A stretch of DNA of 64,000 nt from Physella acuta (Eukaryota > Mollusca > Gastropoda > Physidae). The stretch spans positions 1 through 64,000 of the forward strand of contig NW_026732660.1 of assembly GCF_028476545.1 (NCBI RefSeq), read 5' to 3'. Position numbers and translations under genes: made by a program. Of the stretch, positions 9,856 through 22,109 are shown one piece after another. Numbering within the stretch: position 1 is the stretch's first letter; each line of letters begins with the position of its first letter. The notes beneath the pieces are model-generated. The model searched no databases. It was given only the letters and a program-made list of their open reading frames with translations, and was not told the origin of the DNA.

Positions 9856-11101
9856 AAAATCGATTAACGTGGTAACAGGTGTTCCCACACTTAACGCTGG
9901 CTTCGCGTTAATTACCATACCCCCTGCTGTGTTCGCTTTAGTGAACAACACATAAACCCACGAGGCGTGACCAAATTAATTAGGTGTGATGGCCCGTGGG
10001 TGCGATCAATATGAACGCGCCCGTTGTTTGACAAAAACAAAGGATTGCGGATCGCTAAGTAACAGATGTGGTTAAATGGATGTTTGTAGTCGAGAGAATC
10101 TGGTGAATCGATAAGTACCAGGTGTTGATAACGATTAGCCGCGGATAAATGAATGTTATACAAAGACTGTTCTAGTACATGATAGCACACCCCTACCCTC
10201 AACCCCGATCATCCCTCACAATCCCTGACCATCCCTCTCCGTTTACTATTAAACATACATACATTCAAATAATCAAACCAACAAATTAAACAACAAAGAA
10301 AAGAAATATATCAAATAAATAAATTAATCAAAGTAATTAAAATCAAATTAATTAAATTAAATTTCAAACTAATTATAAAAATAATTAAAATTTAAAAAAC
10401 AAAATTTAAAATTTAAAATAAACAAAATAATCCAATTACGTAACTCGTCAATACAAATTACAAAACAAAATAAATAAACAACTATAAAATTTAAAAAACA
10501 AAATAAAAATAATTAAAAAGTAAACAAAGTAATTAAATTCAAACTAATTATAAAAATTAATTAAAATTTAAAAATTATATTCAAACTAATTAAAAAACTC
10601 ATTAAAATTACGTAACTATGTCACTGATTACGTCACAAGGTCACTGATTACGTCACAAGGTCACCGGTGGTGACCTACTGACCTACTCCCCCACCTGCTC
10701 ACCCACCCTAGGGTGGGTGAGTATTTTACTATATCTCATTGTCCCTGCGGCTCACCCACCCTCACCCACCTGCTCACCCAGGTGGGTGAGTATTTTACTA
10801 TATGTCATTGTCCCTGCGGCTCACCCACCCTCACCCACCTTCACCCAGGTGGGTGAGTATTTTACTATATGTCGGTGTACCTCCTGCTCCCCCAGGGAGT
10901 ATTTTACTATATCTCGTTGTCCCTGCGGCTCACCCACCTCACCCTGGTGGGTGAGTATTTTGCTATATCTCGTTGTCCCTCCGGCTCACCCAGGCGGGGA
11001 GTATTTTCCTATATAACCTTTGCTCCTGCTCCTGCTCCTGCTCCTGCTCCCCATCCCGTTGCGCCTGCGCCTGCGACCCAAAAGGGACCTAATATACTAC
11101 T
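9856..11101 (-). repeat. Right terminal inverted repeat of the Polinton-like element
   Basis: It is the reverse complement of 1977-3437, apart from lacking one copy of the 215-bp block and a few base differences. It ends ...ATATACTACT at 11101, followed by the target duplication GATGTT. Confidence 0.9.
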
Positions 11102-11169
11102 GATGTTTGCATACGCCTGGCTTAGAATTAAGTTCGGTAAAGACAAGTGAGTGTAACAGGGATACTTTT

Positions 11170-12098
11170 CTATAGCCTAACCTTTTACGACAGACTATTC
11201 TATAGCCTAACCATTACGACAGACTATTCTATAGCCTAACTTTTGCGACACAGGTGTTGTGTCCGGGTTTGGTTCAACTCAGGAAACGATTCGTGGTTAA
11301 CTTCAATACTTTAATACATAACAGAGTAGCCCTCGCCCTAACCGCTACCAACTAACCCTTTACAGCCATTCACTCCAACTTTTATACCGCACTCGACCTT
11401 GGGATAACAATACATAAAAACACCCGGGTTAACAATACACTAGGGCAGTGGCGTAGCGAGGTCGGGTGTCACCCGGTGCGGCACTTAATGGTGTCACCCC
11501 CCCCCCCCCCAGAGGCGTAGCGACCCTTCCCGGGAACAAACTTTCAAATTGCACCCCCCCCCCCCTCGAGTTTTCGATTTGCACCCCCCCCCCTCAAGTT
11601 TTCGATTTGCACCCCCCCCCCCCCCTCAAGTTTTTCTCTATATATTTTCCTATTTTTTGCCTTGGTGTCACCCCCCTAAATGGTGTCACCCGGTGCGGTC
11701 CGCACCCCCCGCCCCCCCCTCGCTACGCCCCTGCACTAGGGTAAACTCAACTCACACATGCACACTCCCCTAATTCTAGATTATTCTAACCTATTTCTAT
11801 CTAACCTACAACTGATCAGTAACAACAGACAATTCTATAGCCCAACCTTTACGACACAGACTTGTCTATAGCCTAACCTTTACGACACAGACTTTTATAT
11901 AGCCTAACCTTCCCGACACAGACTTGTATATAGCCTAACCTTTACGACACAGACTTGTATATAGTCTAACCTTTACGACACAGACTTGTATATAGCCTAA
12001 CTTTACGACACAGACCTGTATATAGCCTAACTTTTACGACACAGACTTGTATATCGTCTAGCAGTCACGACACAGACTATTCTATCGCCTAACCTTTG
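11170..12098. repeat. 31-bp minisatellite split by a MITE
   Basis: Units share TATAGCCTAACCTTTACGAC followed by ACAGACTTGT. About three copies lie at 11170-11250 and about nine at 11820-12098. Between them are unrelated DNA and the hAT-like MITE at 11446-11733. Confidence 0.85.
11446..11733. mobile_element. hAT-like MITE, copy 2 (288 bp)
   Basis: The ends are CAGTGGCGTAGCGAGG and CCTCGCTACGCCCCTG. A perfect 8-bp duplication, CACTAGGG, lies at 11438-11445 and 11734-11741. Its reverse complement matches the MITE at 1351-1578. An internal block of C-run plus TCAAGTTTTCGATTTG is repeated about three times here and once in copy 1, which explains its greater length. Confidence 0.88.
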
Positions 12099-13319
12099 AA
12101 GACTGGATGAAATTTATTGCACAGATCTGTTTCAGATAAAAATATCTGTATCTGTCAGCCTCGTCTAGATCTACAAGCCCAGTAATGGCCACCCTGACAC
12201 TAGTTCCACTGATAAATGCTCAGACCTTTTCTTACAGACTTATTGCTTTGAAATATAGATTTCTCTTTCAGACTACATCTGGTTTTTACAATGAAAGTAT
12301 GTTAATGCTTGAAAGTCCAGGACGTACTTGATTGAAGTACTTGTGAAGCAAAACGGTTTAGTTGATTGAGTGAGAGATTGTCTTGGTATATGAATTGAGA
12401 AATAAATGTAGACCTATCTTATTACTTATTAGTTAAGCGAATGTACATCAAGATATAAAACTAACGATCACTAGCTAAGCTATGTGTTAAAGCATTCAGT
12501 TTTTAGATGAGCAGGTTCAGCGCTAATTTGTACCTGGCATTAGTTTGGTGAGAAAAAATATACAAACATGTTACATTTATAAATACAGTTAAGAAATTTA
12601 AACCCCATTTGATCTAGATCTATCTACCATACTGATTAAAACAACAACACCCGTACAAGTTGAATCGACGATAATGATTACGTTTTAGGTCGTAGTTAGT
12701 TTACACAAAACCAAACCGAAGTGGAAAAAAAAAAACGATGTTTCCACATCTAATTTGTTGTACCGGATGGCTAGGTCAATAGTGTGAATTAGTTTGGGTG
12801 ATTGCCTTCCAAGGTGACAGGACCACGATAAATTGCCGGACAACAACCTCGACATTTTTCTCCCCTTCTCTAAACTGGCTAATGTTGCGTGAGAGACATC
12901 GGGAAAACCCCCTGGCGCGGAAATTCCCACAGGGTTTGCGTTTTTTTTTTTCCCGTTCTTTAGAAATGTTTGCGTGAAAAATGACGCTGCGCAAGCAAGC
13001 TAGACCAAGGCTACTGTCTCATTATGTTAATCACTTAATTACAGGTATGACATTCGATGGGGCTATTAGTTACTAGCCTGGGGGGGGGGGATATTTTATT
13101 TCAATTATAATGCACGCCAGTCTTTCTGTGGTACATGAGTTCACTCAGCTTTAAATGCGTTCTAGGCGTTAGTAAAGATGTAGTAAAGCAGTCGCGTCAT
13201 ATATTTAATTGTGATTGTCATTTGATTGATGAAATCGGTACTTTTACTAATATATGTAAACGACAATTTAAAAAATCCAAAGCTATACTAAACCAGAAAA
13301 AATAGGATCCGCTTGTTTC
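12099..13319. other. Unique AT-rich DNA
   Basis: No gene or array is seen. Short G or A homopolymers occur at 12724-12735 and 13080-13090. Confidence 0.5.
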
Positions 13320-13545
13320 CTTGAGCTTACTGATGGAGTGATAATGTGGTCAGCTGTATGCCAAGCCGCTTTTACTTGTTTCGACTCTGGACAGGTAGGC
13401 CTACCCATCAGAGCGAAGTGAACTTAAGTCTTCGAGTAAGGTCTTCGCCAGAACTGGGTGGAATAAGGCCCTCGTGTTAGGTACCTATCAGAGCTGGGTG
13501 GAATACAGCTCTAAATTCCAAGAGCTGGGTGGATAAGGACTGGAG
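13320..13545 (-). mobile_element. Degraded tRNA-SINE (family 1) fragment
   Basis: ATGTGGTCAGCTGTATGCC, CCCATCAGAGC and repeated AGAGCTGGGTGGA match the body of the better SINE copies at 60.9 kb and 62.6 kb. The AGCTGGGTGGAAT block is repeated several times. The tRNA-like head is not recognisable. Confidence 0.5.
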
Positions 13546-14305
13546 TCACGAATGACTTAAAATAGGAAATATAACAGCATCAGCATCTTTCACTGAGCTA
13601 GCATCATTAACATATCCGGAACAGAATAACCAGCGTCGATAGCAGACACTAACATATTACACAAGAATTACAACAGATGGCAAACTTCGAACAGAAAACT
13701 TCACGTCTAGCCATTTATTTCATTTTCACCACACAGACACCCCCCCCCCCCCCCAAAGTTTGATGACTTGATGACACGAAGGAAGAAGATGTGTGTGCGG
13801 GGTGGGGGTGAGTTATGATAGTGTCATCAACGGGGATGTAGCATGAGGAGTGGGGGTGGCACTGAATGACGGTTAAAAATAGTCTTTTGCAATACCACGC
13901 TTGGAAGACTTCTAATAGTTTGATCTCAGGGGCGGATATTTTTTTCCTTGGTCGCAGGGGCAGTGTGCAGCAGGGGTGGGATGTTGAGAGTTAAGAGACG
14001 CTTTGTTAGCTGGGACTATTTCTTGTTAGCGGAGACTTTCTTGTTTGCTGGGGCTACTTTTTGTAATCATGAAATCATGTGGAAAAGAGGGGGCTATGGG
14101 TGTTGAGGAGGGGGCGGGTGTCTTCGACTTTGGTATTGCATTTTTAAAAGCAATTTTTCATTTTTTAAAAAATTGAAGAGGAGATTTCTATTTTTTTTCT
14201 AACACCTGAGATGAACAAGGAGTGGATGTGTGTAATTTTTGATGGGGGTTGTGGGATCAATTCGTTTATTTTTGTAACAACAAGGGGAATATAAAGAGAA
14301 GGGAC

Positions 14306-14370
<65 letters not shown>

Positions 14371-15992
14371 AAATACTGAGGATTGTAGAAAGATTGCAAG
14401 AGAGCTAATAATGGAAACAAATTATTTAAGTAAGAGTATGAATATATTTATATTGTTTTTCTAAATGTATTCCTGAAAATACACATCCACAGGAGTATGA
14501 CTATATCGATATATTTTTTTTTATAAATCTATTCCTGAAAATAGACGTCTCATGCTCGCTAATATATTAGTAACTTCTTCCGGTAAAAAAATAGCCTGTC
14601 AATTGAATTATGGGAACAGTAAAATGTCTATACTAGGCCTTCTTCAACACACGCTGTTTAGGGGAAAGGGCTATAAGTGGAATATTGTAGTATGCTTGCA
14701 TTGCCAAAATATATCGTCAAGATATTCAATTGAAGTCTGCTTGTATTGTCAAAGTATTCGTGAAAATTCCTTGACATTTATTTTATTGACTGCTTTTTCC
14801 ACCTCAAAATATGAACTACGTAAAAGCGCGTGATAGTTAATAAATTTGCACTAATTGAACCTGCTACAATCTCTTTGATATACTTTTTTGTGCCCTCAAC
14901 AAAAAGGTAACATCTTCTCGTTTATAATAAATATAAAAAAAAATGTACATCGTAATAAAAGGCATCTTCAATGCAGCTAAAAATAAATCATGTCCCATAA
15001 CTCGTCTGGTTCCACGCTCCTGTTCTTTAAGCGCCATCTTCTTCCATAAAGTCTGTGGGTCAGTCTGGCTCCTGCAGGACAGAAATGACACGAGTTTCTC
15101 GCAGACGTGAGAAAAGAAACATAAAATAATTAACATAATTATTATCTATCGCTCTAAATTTAGTTTTAATATCTCTAGCTCAAATAACGACAATTTTGCG
15201 AGAAAGCGTTTTTGCGTTGAATTTTTTTCCCATGTCATTAAATTCCAAAAATAAACTTTTTAAAAATAAATTCAAATTATTCTCTCTCTCAAATTTATTT
15301 AAAAAATAAAATCTAAATGTAACTGTATGTTAAATTAAATTAATCTTTAAAAATTAAAGTGCGCTTTTAGTTAAAATTCTCTACCCAGCTCGCGCGTTAA
15401 AGTTATTTAAAAATATGGAGTCGTCTAACAAAGATCAGGAAAACGAGACAGACGACGAGTGCTTTCAAACAATAAATTGAGGGCAGCGTCAGAAACAGCT
15501 TGATATCAAAGTTATTAAAATTCTGAGTAAGAGTACATTTTGTTAAGATAATTGAGATTCGGCATATTTTTCTTAATCCTTATTCTTGTGTGTACTTTAA
15601 TCTAACCGTCATTTTAGGTTTCCTTACACCTTTGCCGACATTTTTCCCTTACATTTGCCTTCACCTACATTTGCCTTCACCTACATCTTACATTTGCCTT
15701 CACCTACATCTTACAGTTGTAATACAGTGTTGTTGTTGTTGTAGTTTCAGAACTAGCCACACAACCTTTCATGAGAAAAACAAAATATCTCTTAAGCAAA
15801 TAGTCTTTTACAACCTGAGCATTGCGTGAAAATCTTTCAGGACTTTCACTAACGTCAAGTCTTTTAGAACCTTGACACCATAGTCAACATCTTTCCATGA
15901 ACTTGACAAACAAAAGTGGATAGAATTTCTAAATGGAGGTATATTAATTTTTTTCCCTCGAAGTGTTAAGTAATACCCGAATGACTTTGCTC
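13546..15992. other. Mostly unique DNA with a GA microsatellite
   Basis: A (GA)n tract lies at 14311-14366, a C run at 13739-13754, and an ACATTTGCCTTCACCTAC short tandem at about 15636-15716. No supported gene is seen. A 21-codon frame at 15415-15480 is discussed under rejected items. Confidence 0.5.
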
Positions 15993-15998
15993 TGCTGT

Positions 15999-16000
<2 letters not shown>

Positions 16001-16090
<90 letters not shown>
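16001..16090. repeat. (AT)n microsatellite
   Basis: About 90 bp of pure TA dinucleotide repeat. Confidence 0.95.
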
Positions 16091-16092
<2 letters not shown>

Positions 16093-16728
16093 TATGCCAT
16101 TTGAGCTTTGCCTTCCTATATTGAACAGCACGCAGTTTTTACTACCTTGAAAAAAAATCGCAAAATACAACCGACAAGACCTAAGATAGTGAGAAGATGC
16201 TAATTAATTATCTACCCACACACACACAGCTATCGATTTCGTATATTTATCGCAGCCATTTTTTAGACCAGAAATCACTGCCCGTTAAGGGGAAATAAAT
16301 CTGCCGCCAGTCTAGGGTGTGTGCGTCAATGAAAAAAATATAAAAAACTGGGGAGATACAAAAAAATAGCTTACATTTTCCATATATAACTATCAACCTC
16401 TTTTATTTTCCCCAAATAGATGTTAGCCAGTGTCTCGAAATGAAGCAGACCAAATCAAAACTTTCATTGATAGCCTACGCCCCCTCCCACCCCACCCCCA
16501 CCCACCTCGGTGTTTTGGGGCCAGTGCAGATTTAATGTGACGTTCGCTCGCTGAAGCGCTGACATCGCTGGCCGAGACTTTGGCCGTCACGATTTAGTTG
16601 AGCACTCCCAGCAGAACTGACCTCACGTGAACTAGCAGGCTCTGGGTGATCTAATCCCCCTAATCTGGGGGTCAGTGTGACCCTGGCCTTCATACAGCAA
16701 CCAGAAATCGCAAATCCATTATTGTTCG

Positions 16729-16765
<37 letters not shown>

Positions 16766-17227
16766 TTTTGTAACAGCTATCAAAATATACATATTTTTAA
16801 AAATAGATATATTTTTTGCTTTTAAATTACACATACATTACATATTTTAGAAATTCGTAGCCCAAAATACATCCCATTTTCTAAGTTCAAATTTAAATCC
16901 ATTTTGATTAATTTGCTAAGCTCTGGGCGAATTCTTCTAGATAAAACAATACATTAACAATAAAAACCTCGCGACTTAGTTCAAACACGTCAAGACACAT
17001 GCCAATGTCCTTGTTTTACCACACTTTAATTAACAGTTTTTAACATAAAGAAACGAGGCCATAGTGCTCTCCCTTAAGTGAGGCAGTATAAAAAAAAGTA
17101 TCGGCATTTGTTTGTTTTACTTATTGTCTGGACTGCTATGATTGGCTGCATGAATTATTCATAAGCGTCTGAAGAAATCGGTCTAGGCATGTGGTAAGTT
17201 TTGATTCACGAATTGGGCTTCAAAATG
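16091..17227. other. Non-coding stretch with a GC-richer island and a T tract
   Basis: 16520-16730 is much richer in GC than its surroundings and has short self-complementary pieces such as CCCCCTAATCTGGGGG. It is followed by a T run (about 16731-16763). It could be an old retroposon, but I cannot assign a family. The rest is AT-rich with no gene seen. Confidence 0.35.
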
Positions 17228-19365
17228 GCACTGGTTGGGTTGGGTTGGTGGATTCAATATGGTACTGGTTGGGTTAGTGGATTCAATATGGTACTGGTTG
17301 GGTTGGGTTGGTGGATTCAATATGGTACTGGTTGGGTTGGGTTGGTGGATTCAATTTGGTACTGGTTGGGTTAGTGTATTCAGGAACTGGTTGTGTTGGG
17401 TTGGTGGATTCAATATGGTACTGCTTGGGTTGGGTTGGTGGATTCAATATGGTACTGGTTGGGTTGGGTTGGTGGATTCAATATGGTACTGGTTGGGTTG
17501 GGTTGGTGGATTCAATATGGTACTGGTTGGGTTGGGTTGGTGGATTCAATATGGTACTGGTTGGGTTGGTGGATTCAATATGGTACTGGTTGGGTTGGGT
17601 TGGTGGATTCAATATGGTACTGGTTGGGTTGGGTTGGTGGATTCAATATGGTACTGCTTGGGTTGGGTTGGTGGATTCAATATGGTACTGGTTGGGTTAG
17701 TGGATTCAATATGGTACTGGTTGGGTTAGTGGATTCAATATGGTACTGGTTGGGTTGGGTTGGTGGATTCAATTTGGTACTGGTTGGGTTAGTGTATTCA
17801 GGAACTGGTTGTGTTGGGTTGGTGGATTCAATATGGTACTGCTTGGGTTGGGTTGGTGGATTCAATATGGTACTGGTTGGGTTGGGTTGGTGGATTCAAT
17901 ATGGTACTGGTTGGGTTGGGTTGGTGGATTCAATATGGTACTGGTTGGGTTGGGTTGGTGGATTCAATATGGTACTGGTTGGGTTGGTGGATTCAATATG
18001 GTACTGGTTGGGTTGGGTTGGTGGATTCAATATGGTACTGGTTGGGTTGGTGGATTCAATATGGTACTGGTTGGGTTGGGTTGGTGGATTCAATATGGTA
18101 CTGGTTGGGTTAGTGGATTCAATATGGTACTGGTTGGGTTGGGTTGGTGGATTCAATATGGTACTGGTTGGGTTGGGTTGGTGGATTCAATATGGTACTG
18201 GTTGGGTTGGTGGATTCAATATGGTACTGGTTGGGTTGGTGGATTTAATATGGTACTGGTTGGGTTGGGTTGGTGGATTCAATATGGTACTGGTTGGGTT
18301 AGTGGATTCAATATGGTACTGGTTGGGTTGGGTTGGTGGATTCAGGAACTGGTTGGGTTGGGTTGGTGGATTCAATATGGTACTGGTTGGGTTGGGTTGG
18401 TGGATTTAATAGGATACAGGTTGGATTGGTGGATTCAATATGGTACTGGTTGGGTTGGTGGATTCAATATGGTACTGGTTGGGTTGGGTTGGTGGATTTA
18501 ATAGGATACAGGTTGGATTGGTGGATTCAATATGGTACTGGTTGGGTTGGGTTGGTGGATTCAGGAACTGGTTGGGTTGGGTTGGTGGATTCAATATGGT
18601 ACTGGTTGGGTTGTGGATTCAATATGGTACTGGTTGGATTGGTGGATTCAATATGGTACTGGTTGGGTTGGGTTGGTGGATTCAATATGGTACTGGTTGG
18701 GTTAGTGGATTCAATATGGTACTGGTTGGGTTGGGTTGGTGGATTCAGGAGCTGGTTGGGTTGGGTTGGTGGATTCAATATGGTACTGGTTGGGTTGGGT
18801 TGGTGGATTTAATAGGATACAGGTTGGATTGGTGGATTCAATATGGTACTGGTTGGGTTGGTGGATTCAATATGGTACTGGTTGGGTTGGGTTGGTGGAT
18901 TTAATAGGATACAGGTTGGATTGGTGGATTCAATATGGTACTGGTTGGGTTGGGTTGGTGGATTCAGGAACTGGTTGGGTTGGGTTGGTGGATTCAATAT
19001 GGTACTGGTTGGGTTAGTGTATTCAGGAACTGGTTGTGTTGGGTTGGTGGATTCAATATGGTACTGATTGGGTTGGTGGATTCAATATGGCACTGGTTGG
19101 GTTGGGTTGGTGGATTCAATATGGTACTGGTTGGGTTGGTGGATTCAATATGGTACTGGTTGGGTTGGGTTGGTGGATTCAATATGGCACTGGTTGGGTT
19201 AGTGGATTCAATATGGCACTGGTTGGGTTGGGTTGGTGAATTCAATATGGCAATGGTTGGGGTGCTGGATTCAATATGGTACTGATTGGGTTAGTGTATT
19301 CAGGAACTGGTTGTGTTGGGTTGGTGGATTCAATATGGTACTGCTTGGGTTGGTGGATATCTAAC
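17228..19365. repeat. GGTTG-rich satellite, 34/29-bp units, about 65 copies
   Basis: The unit is GGATTCAATATGGTACTG followed by GTTGGGTTGGGTTGGT. Units come mainly in 34-bp and 29-bp forms that differ by one 5-base GGGTT block, which points to slippage. Variants with TTTAATAGGATACAGG or TTCAGGAACTGG recur in the same order at several places, for example 17310-17450 and 17760-17870, or 18390-18570 and 18790-18980. This indicates duplication of larger blocks. Long open frames on both strands follow from the lack of stops in the unit. Confidence 0.95.
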
Positions 19366-19529
19366 ACTGGTGCTTCTGGAACATTTCAACATACTGTGAC
19401 GGGGTCGGGTTTGGGGGGGGTGTAGAGGAATGGAAAACGTCAAAGGGAATCTAAAACAGAATAGTATAGAGGAATTACTGAAGGGGGGGGGGTCTTTTTC
19501 GAATATTTGTAATGAATTTTTTTTTAAAT

Positions 19530-20008
19530 CTATGATTTGAAAAAGTGAAATGGAGGGTCAACGAAGACACTTCCTTGACTACAGCTTCTGTATACCGGTG
19601 TTTGTTTAATGAAGGCCGCCATCTTGGCTTTGAAGTTAGCAAACTTACATGCTAGTTCACAAAGGCAGGTACGCGCATGGTTGCTACCCAGCAACGTCCA
19701 AAGTTCGAATCCCAGTGGCCGATAAGGCTCGTTAGCAGTGGACAGTAACTCTCCAAGGAGAGAAAAAAATCCGATATCAAACAGGAGTAGAGCCCCTTGG
19801 ACGATACTGCTACCTCTGGTTTTCTTTTCAGCAGCTTCTGCGATACACATAGTGCCAAGTTGTAAAGATATCGCCCTGTCCCTTGGGTCCATCAGCTGTG
19901 TGTCGAGAGTGGACTTGGTACATGTGCAACATCTAGCCCGTCTCATCTTGCTGTCCAGGTCTTGTATTTCGAAGGCGCAATCATTAAATATTTTATCAGC
20001 CAATTGAC

Positions 20009-20012
<4 letters not shown>
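19530..20012 (-). CDS. Uncertain 160-codon reading frame overlapping an antisense SINE fragment
   Basis: The frame starts with ATG at 20012, directly against an AT tract, and ends at 19530. The first 80 or so residues look protein-like, being rich in charged residues, and include the pair CCTC. I recognise no family. The middle (about 19655-19810) is the antisense of a family 2 SINE body, so at least that part is not ancestral coding sequence. It could be a host or transposon exon joined to SINE sequence, or chance. I favour chance or an exon remnant. Confidence 0.2.
19655..19815 (+). mobile_element. Family 2 tRNA-SINE fragment
   Basis: CATGGTTGCTA, AGTTCGAATCCCAGTGG and AAGGCTCGTTAGC match the SINE at 34029-34427. 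The B-box-like AGTTCGAATCC is well kept. The 3' tail is missing or diverged. Confidence 0.6.

Positions 20013-20070
<58 letters not shown>
20011..20070. repeat. (AT)n microsatellite
   Basis: 60 bp of TA dinucleotide repeat. Confidence 0.95.
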
Positions 20071-20072
<2 letters not shown>

Positions 20073-21138
20073 AGGGGAAAAGTGTCGCCTTGTTGTTCCC
20101 TACACTAAAAACATGACTTCGCCCTTCAATTGAGACTGTATAACACGTCATTCGAAGTCTGAAACATTTCTTAAATATGTCACCATGACGCACTTTGCAG
20201 GCCCACATCACAAGATTACGTCAGAGGGGTCAAACAGACAGATCATAAACAAACGTACAACAGTGCAAAGTGAAAAAAATATATACACAATTTGTCTTAA
20301 CTCTGGCTACAAACCTTTGACCCTACCACATAAACACATCAATCTATGTCAACATACTACTTGGAACATATAAAAGTAATTGGTCCCATATTTAATATCT
20401 GACCCTAACAAAATAACAAAAACCCTATGTCTCTAATGAATCCCTATGTAATCACAAATCATTCTCCCCCCTTAATTAGCCTACGGCCAGTTGTAAATGT
20501 AGAGTGAATGTTTTTGTTTTTTTTCTGAACCAATTATATTCAATCTGAGATTAATACAAAAAACCCGCATACTGACATAAAAAAATAACTTCTGGTCACC
20601 ATATTGCCGTATGATTAAGATTTACTATGAATCACGAAGAGTTCAACCGTCAGTGCGTACATCGATAAAAACACAATCGTTCACCCACTGAAAGATGGCA
20701 TCCATAAAAGAACTATCAGTTGATTACTGCTATGAAATATTCAGACAGAAAAATCATTTGATGGATTTTTATGGAAATGTTTTCGTCCAATTATTATTTT
20801 TTTTACCGGGGTTAATTGCGACTTTTGATATTTGTTACTCTGATGCAGTTTTTTTAATGTCTTAATTAAAATGCATTTGTTTTCCAATCAACATAATTGG
20901 CTATTTGTTTTTACAGTCAACTTAATTGGGTTGTCGACTAGACAAAGAGGGTATGCTAAACATAGTAAGAAATACAGAATATAGATCTATTGCTGAATTA
21001 TACTCACGTGAAGAAAGCAGATTTGTAACTGTTGTAATTTAAAATAAAGGACTAAAAATCGAAAATAAAATTCTGATTTAACCAGATTTTCAGCATTCAA
21101 CCAGTAGATGATATGGCTTTTTAAACATGCTATTTTTT

Positions 21139-21170
<32 letters not shown>

Positions 21171-22109
21171 GCAATTTAGGTAAATTGAGCTTAATTATAT
21201 ATTTTTGTTTGTACAAAAACTAACTTTGTTTTAGTTTATCTACTGTATAAAAGCTTAATTGGAACATGTTTTTTCTCCCCTGCCTCAACTGCGCAGTTTA
21301 TGTGCGTGCTGTCAATTAAAAAGATATTATACAAATATTTTTTGTACTCTATTGTATTGGGTTTTTTAAGTCTTATAAAAAAAAACAATCAACAAAAAAT
21401 GTTTCACGCTATACAACAATTACGTAAGATGCCACTTCTGACGTGCGTGTGAACAGACGCACACGCAAATACAAGCACGCACGCACATACAAGCACACGT
21501 GCTCTCACACACGTGTACCCTCCATACACACACACACACACAAATTAAACGCTTTTTAAAAGCAAGCAATTTTTTTTTTTATTTCAAGAAAATCTGCAAA
21601 ATGTTTCGCCTTTAAGACACCAAACATTATAATTATTTTACTACGGACAGTGATTTGAAGTTTGTTCTTTTAGCTTAAATGCATGAATAAGTATGATAAT
21701 ATGGTTCTTAACCTGGGTTCAATTCAACCTCAGGGGTTCGGTGAGTAAGTCTTAGGGATTCGGCGAAGGTTAAGAACATATACGATTCTTATTATTCACG
21801 GTCGAATTTTGTCAGTGCGGCCGATAGAACTATTGAAGGATTCAGTAAGAACCACCGGACTAGAATGTTCAACACAAAACATCTGATTTTGATGTTGTAT
21901 TGTAGTTGTGAAGATCAGTTGTAAGCATGTTGCTGTTACTAACGACTACAATGCAAAGCTGATAGGGGTCTCTACTATCCTCTTTTCTATCCTATTTACA
22001 CTGTTTGTTAATGAAGCCAAAACTTATTCTTCCAAAAACAGACATGCAATGAGTAAAACACCATCATCTTCCTTTCGTTGCGACGAATAAGATTCCAAAA
22101 TTGTCGGCC
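20071..22109. other. Unique AT-rich DNA with a small MITE remnant
   Basis: No gene is seen. Poly-T lies at about 21147-21170 and CA-rich stretches at 21450-21545. The only structured piece is the MITE-like block at 21704-21777. Confidence 0.5.
21704..21777. mobile_element. Short MITE-like remnant with perfect 10-bp inverted ends
   Basis: The block begins GTTCTTAACC and ends GGTTAAGAAC, an exact inverted pair, and spans 74 bp. The inner GGGGTTCGGTGAGT and GGGATTCGGCG resemble a widespread animal MITE. I cannot find a clear target duplication. Confidence 0.5.

Larger units (their letters stand above)
1977..11101. mobile_element. Polinton/Maverick-family element carrying only a polymerase gene (9.1 kb)
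   Basis: Both ends read AGTAGTATATTAGGTCCC inward. A perfect 6-bp target duplication, GATGTT, flanks the element at 1971-1976 and 11102-11107. Polintons are known for 6-bp duplications, ends beginning with AG, long terminal inverted repeats and a protein-primed family B DNA polymerase, and all four are present. The parts are a left terminal repeat (1977-3437), a hairpin-rich tandem repeat (about 3519-4350), a spacer, the polymerase gene on the minus strand (4987-9108), a leader region and a right terminal repeat (9856-11101). No integrase, ATPase, protease or capsid gene is visible, so it would need other elements to move or is a reduced lineage. The polymerase frame looks whole. The perfect target duplication and nearly identical terminal repeats suggest a recent insertion. 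Confidence 0.87.

Noticed and set aside
15415-15480. 21-codon ATG frame with an acidic peptide in a good start context
   Set aside because: It is too short to support, ends in a stop with no splice donor, and no matching exon is visible.
16520-16765. GC-richer island with a T tract as a possible SINE
   Set aside because: No A or B box, no target duplication and no second copy in the window. A T tract at the 3' end is not a retroposon tail in that orientation.
17235-18904. Open frames of up to 338 codons with Gly/Trp/Val repeats on the plus strand and Pro/Thr repeats on the minus strand
   Set aside because: All plus-strand frames are open because the satellite unit lacks stop codons. The pattern follows unit length changes and no non-repeat coding sequence is attached.
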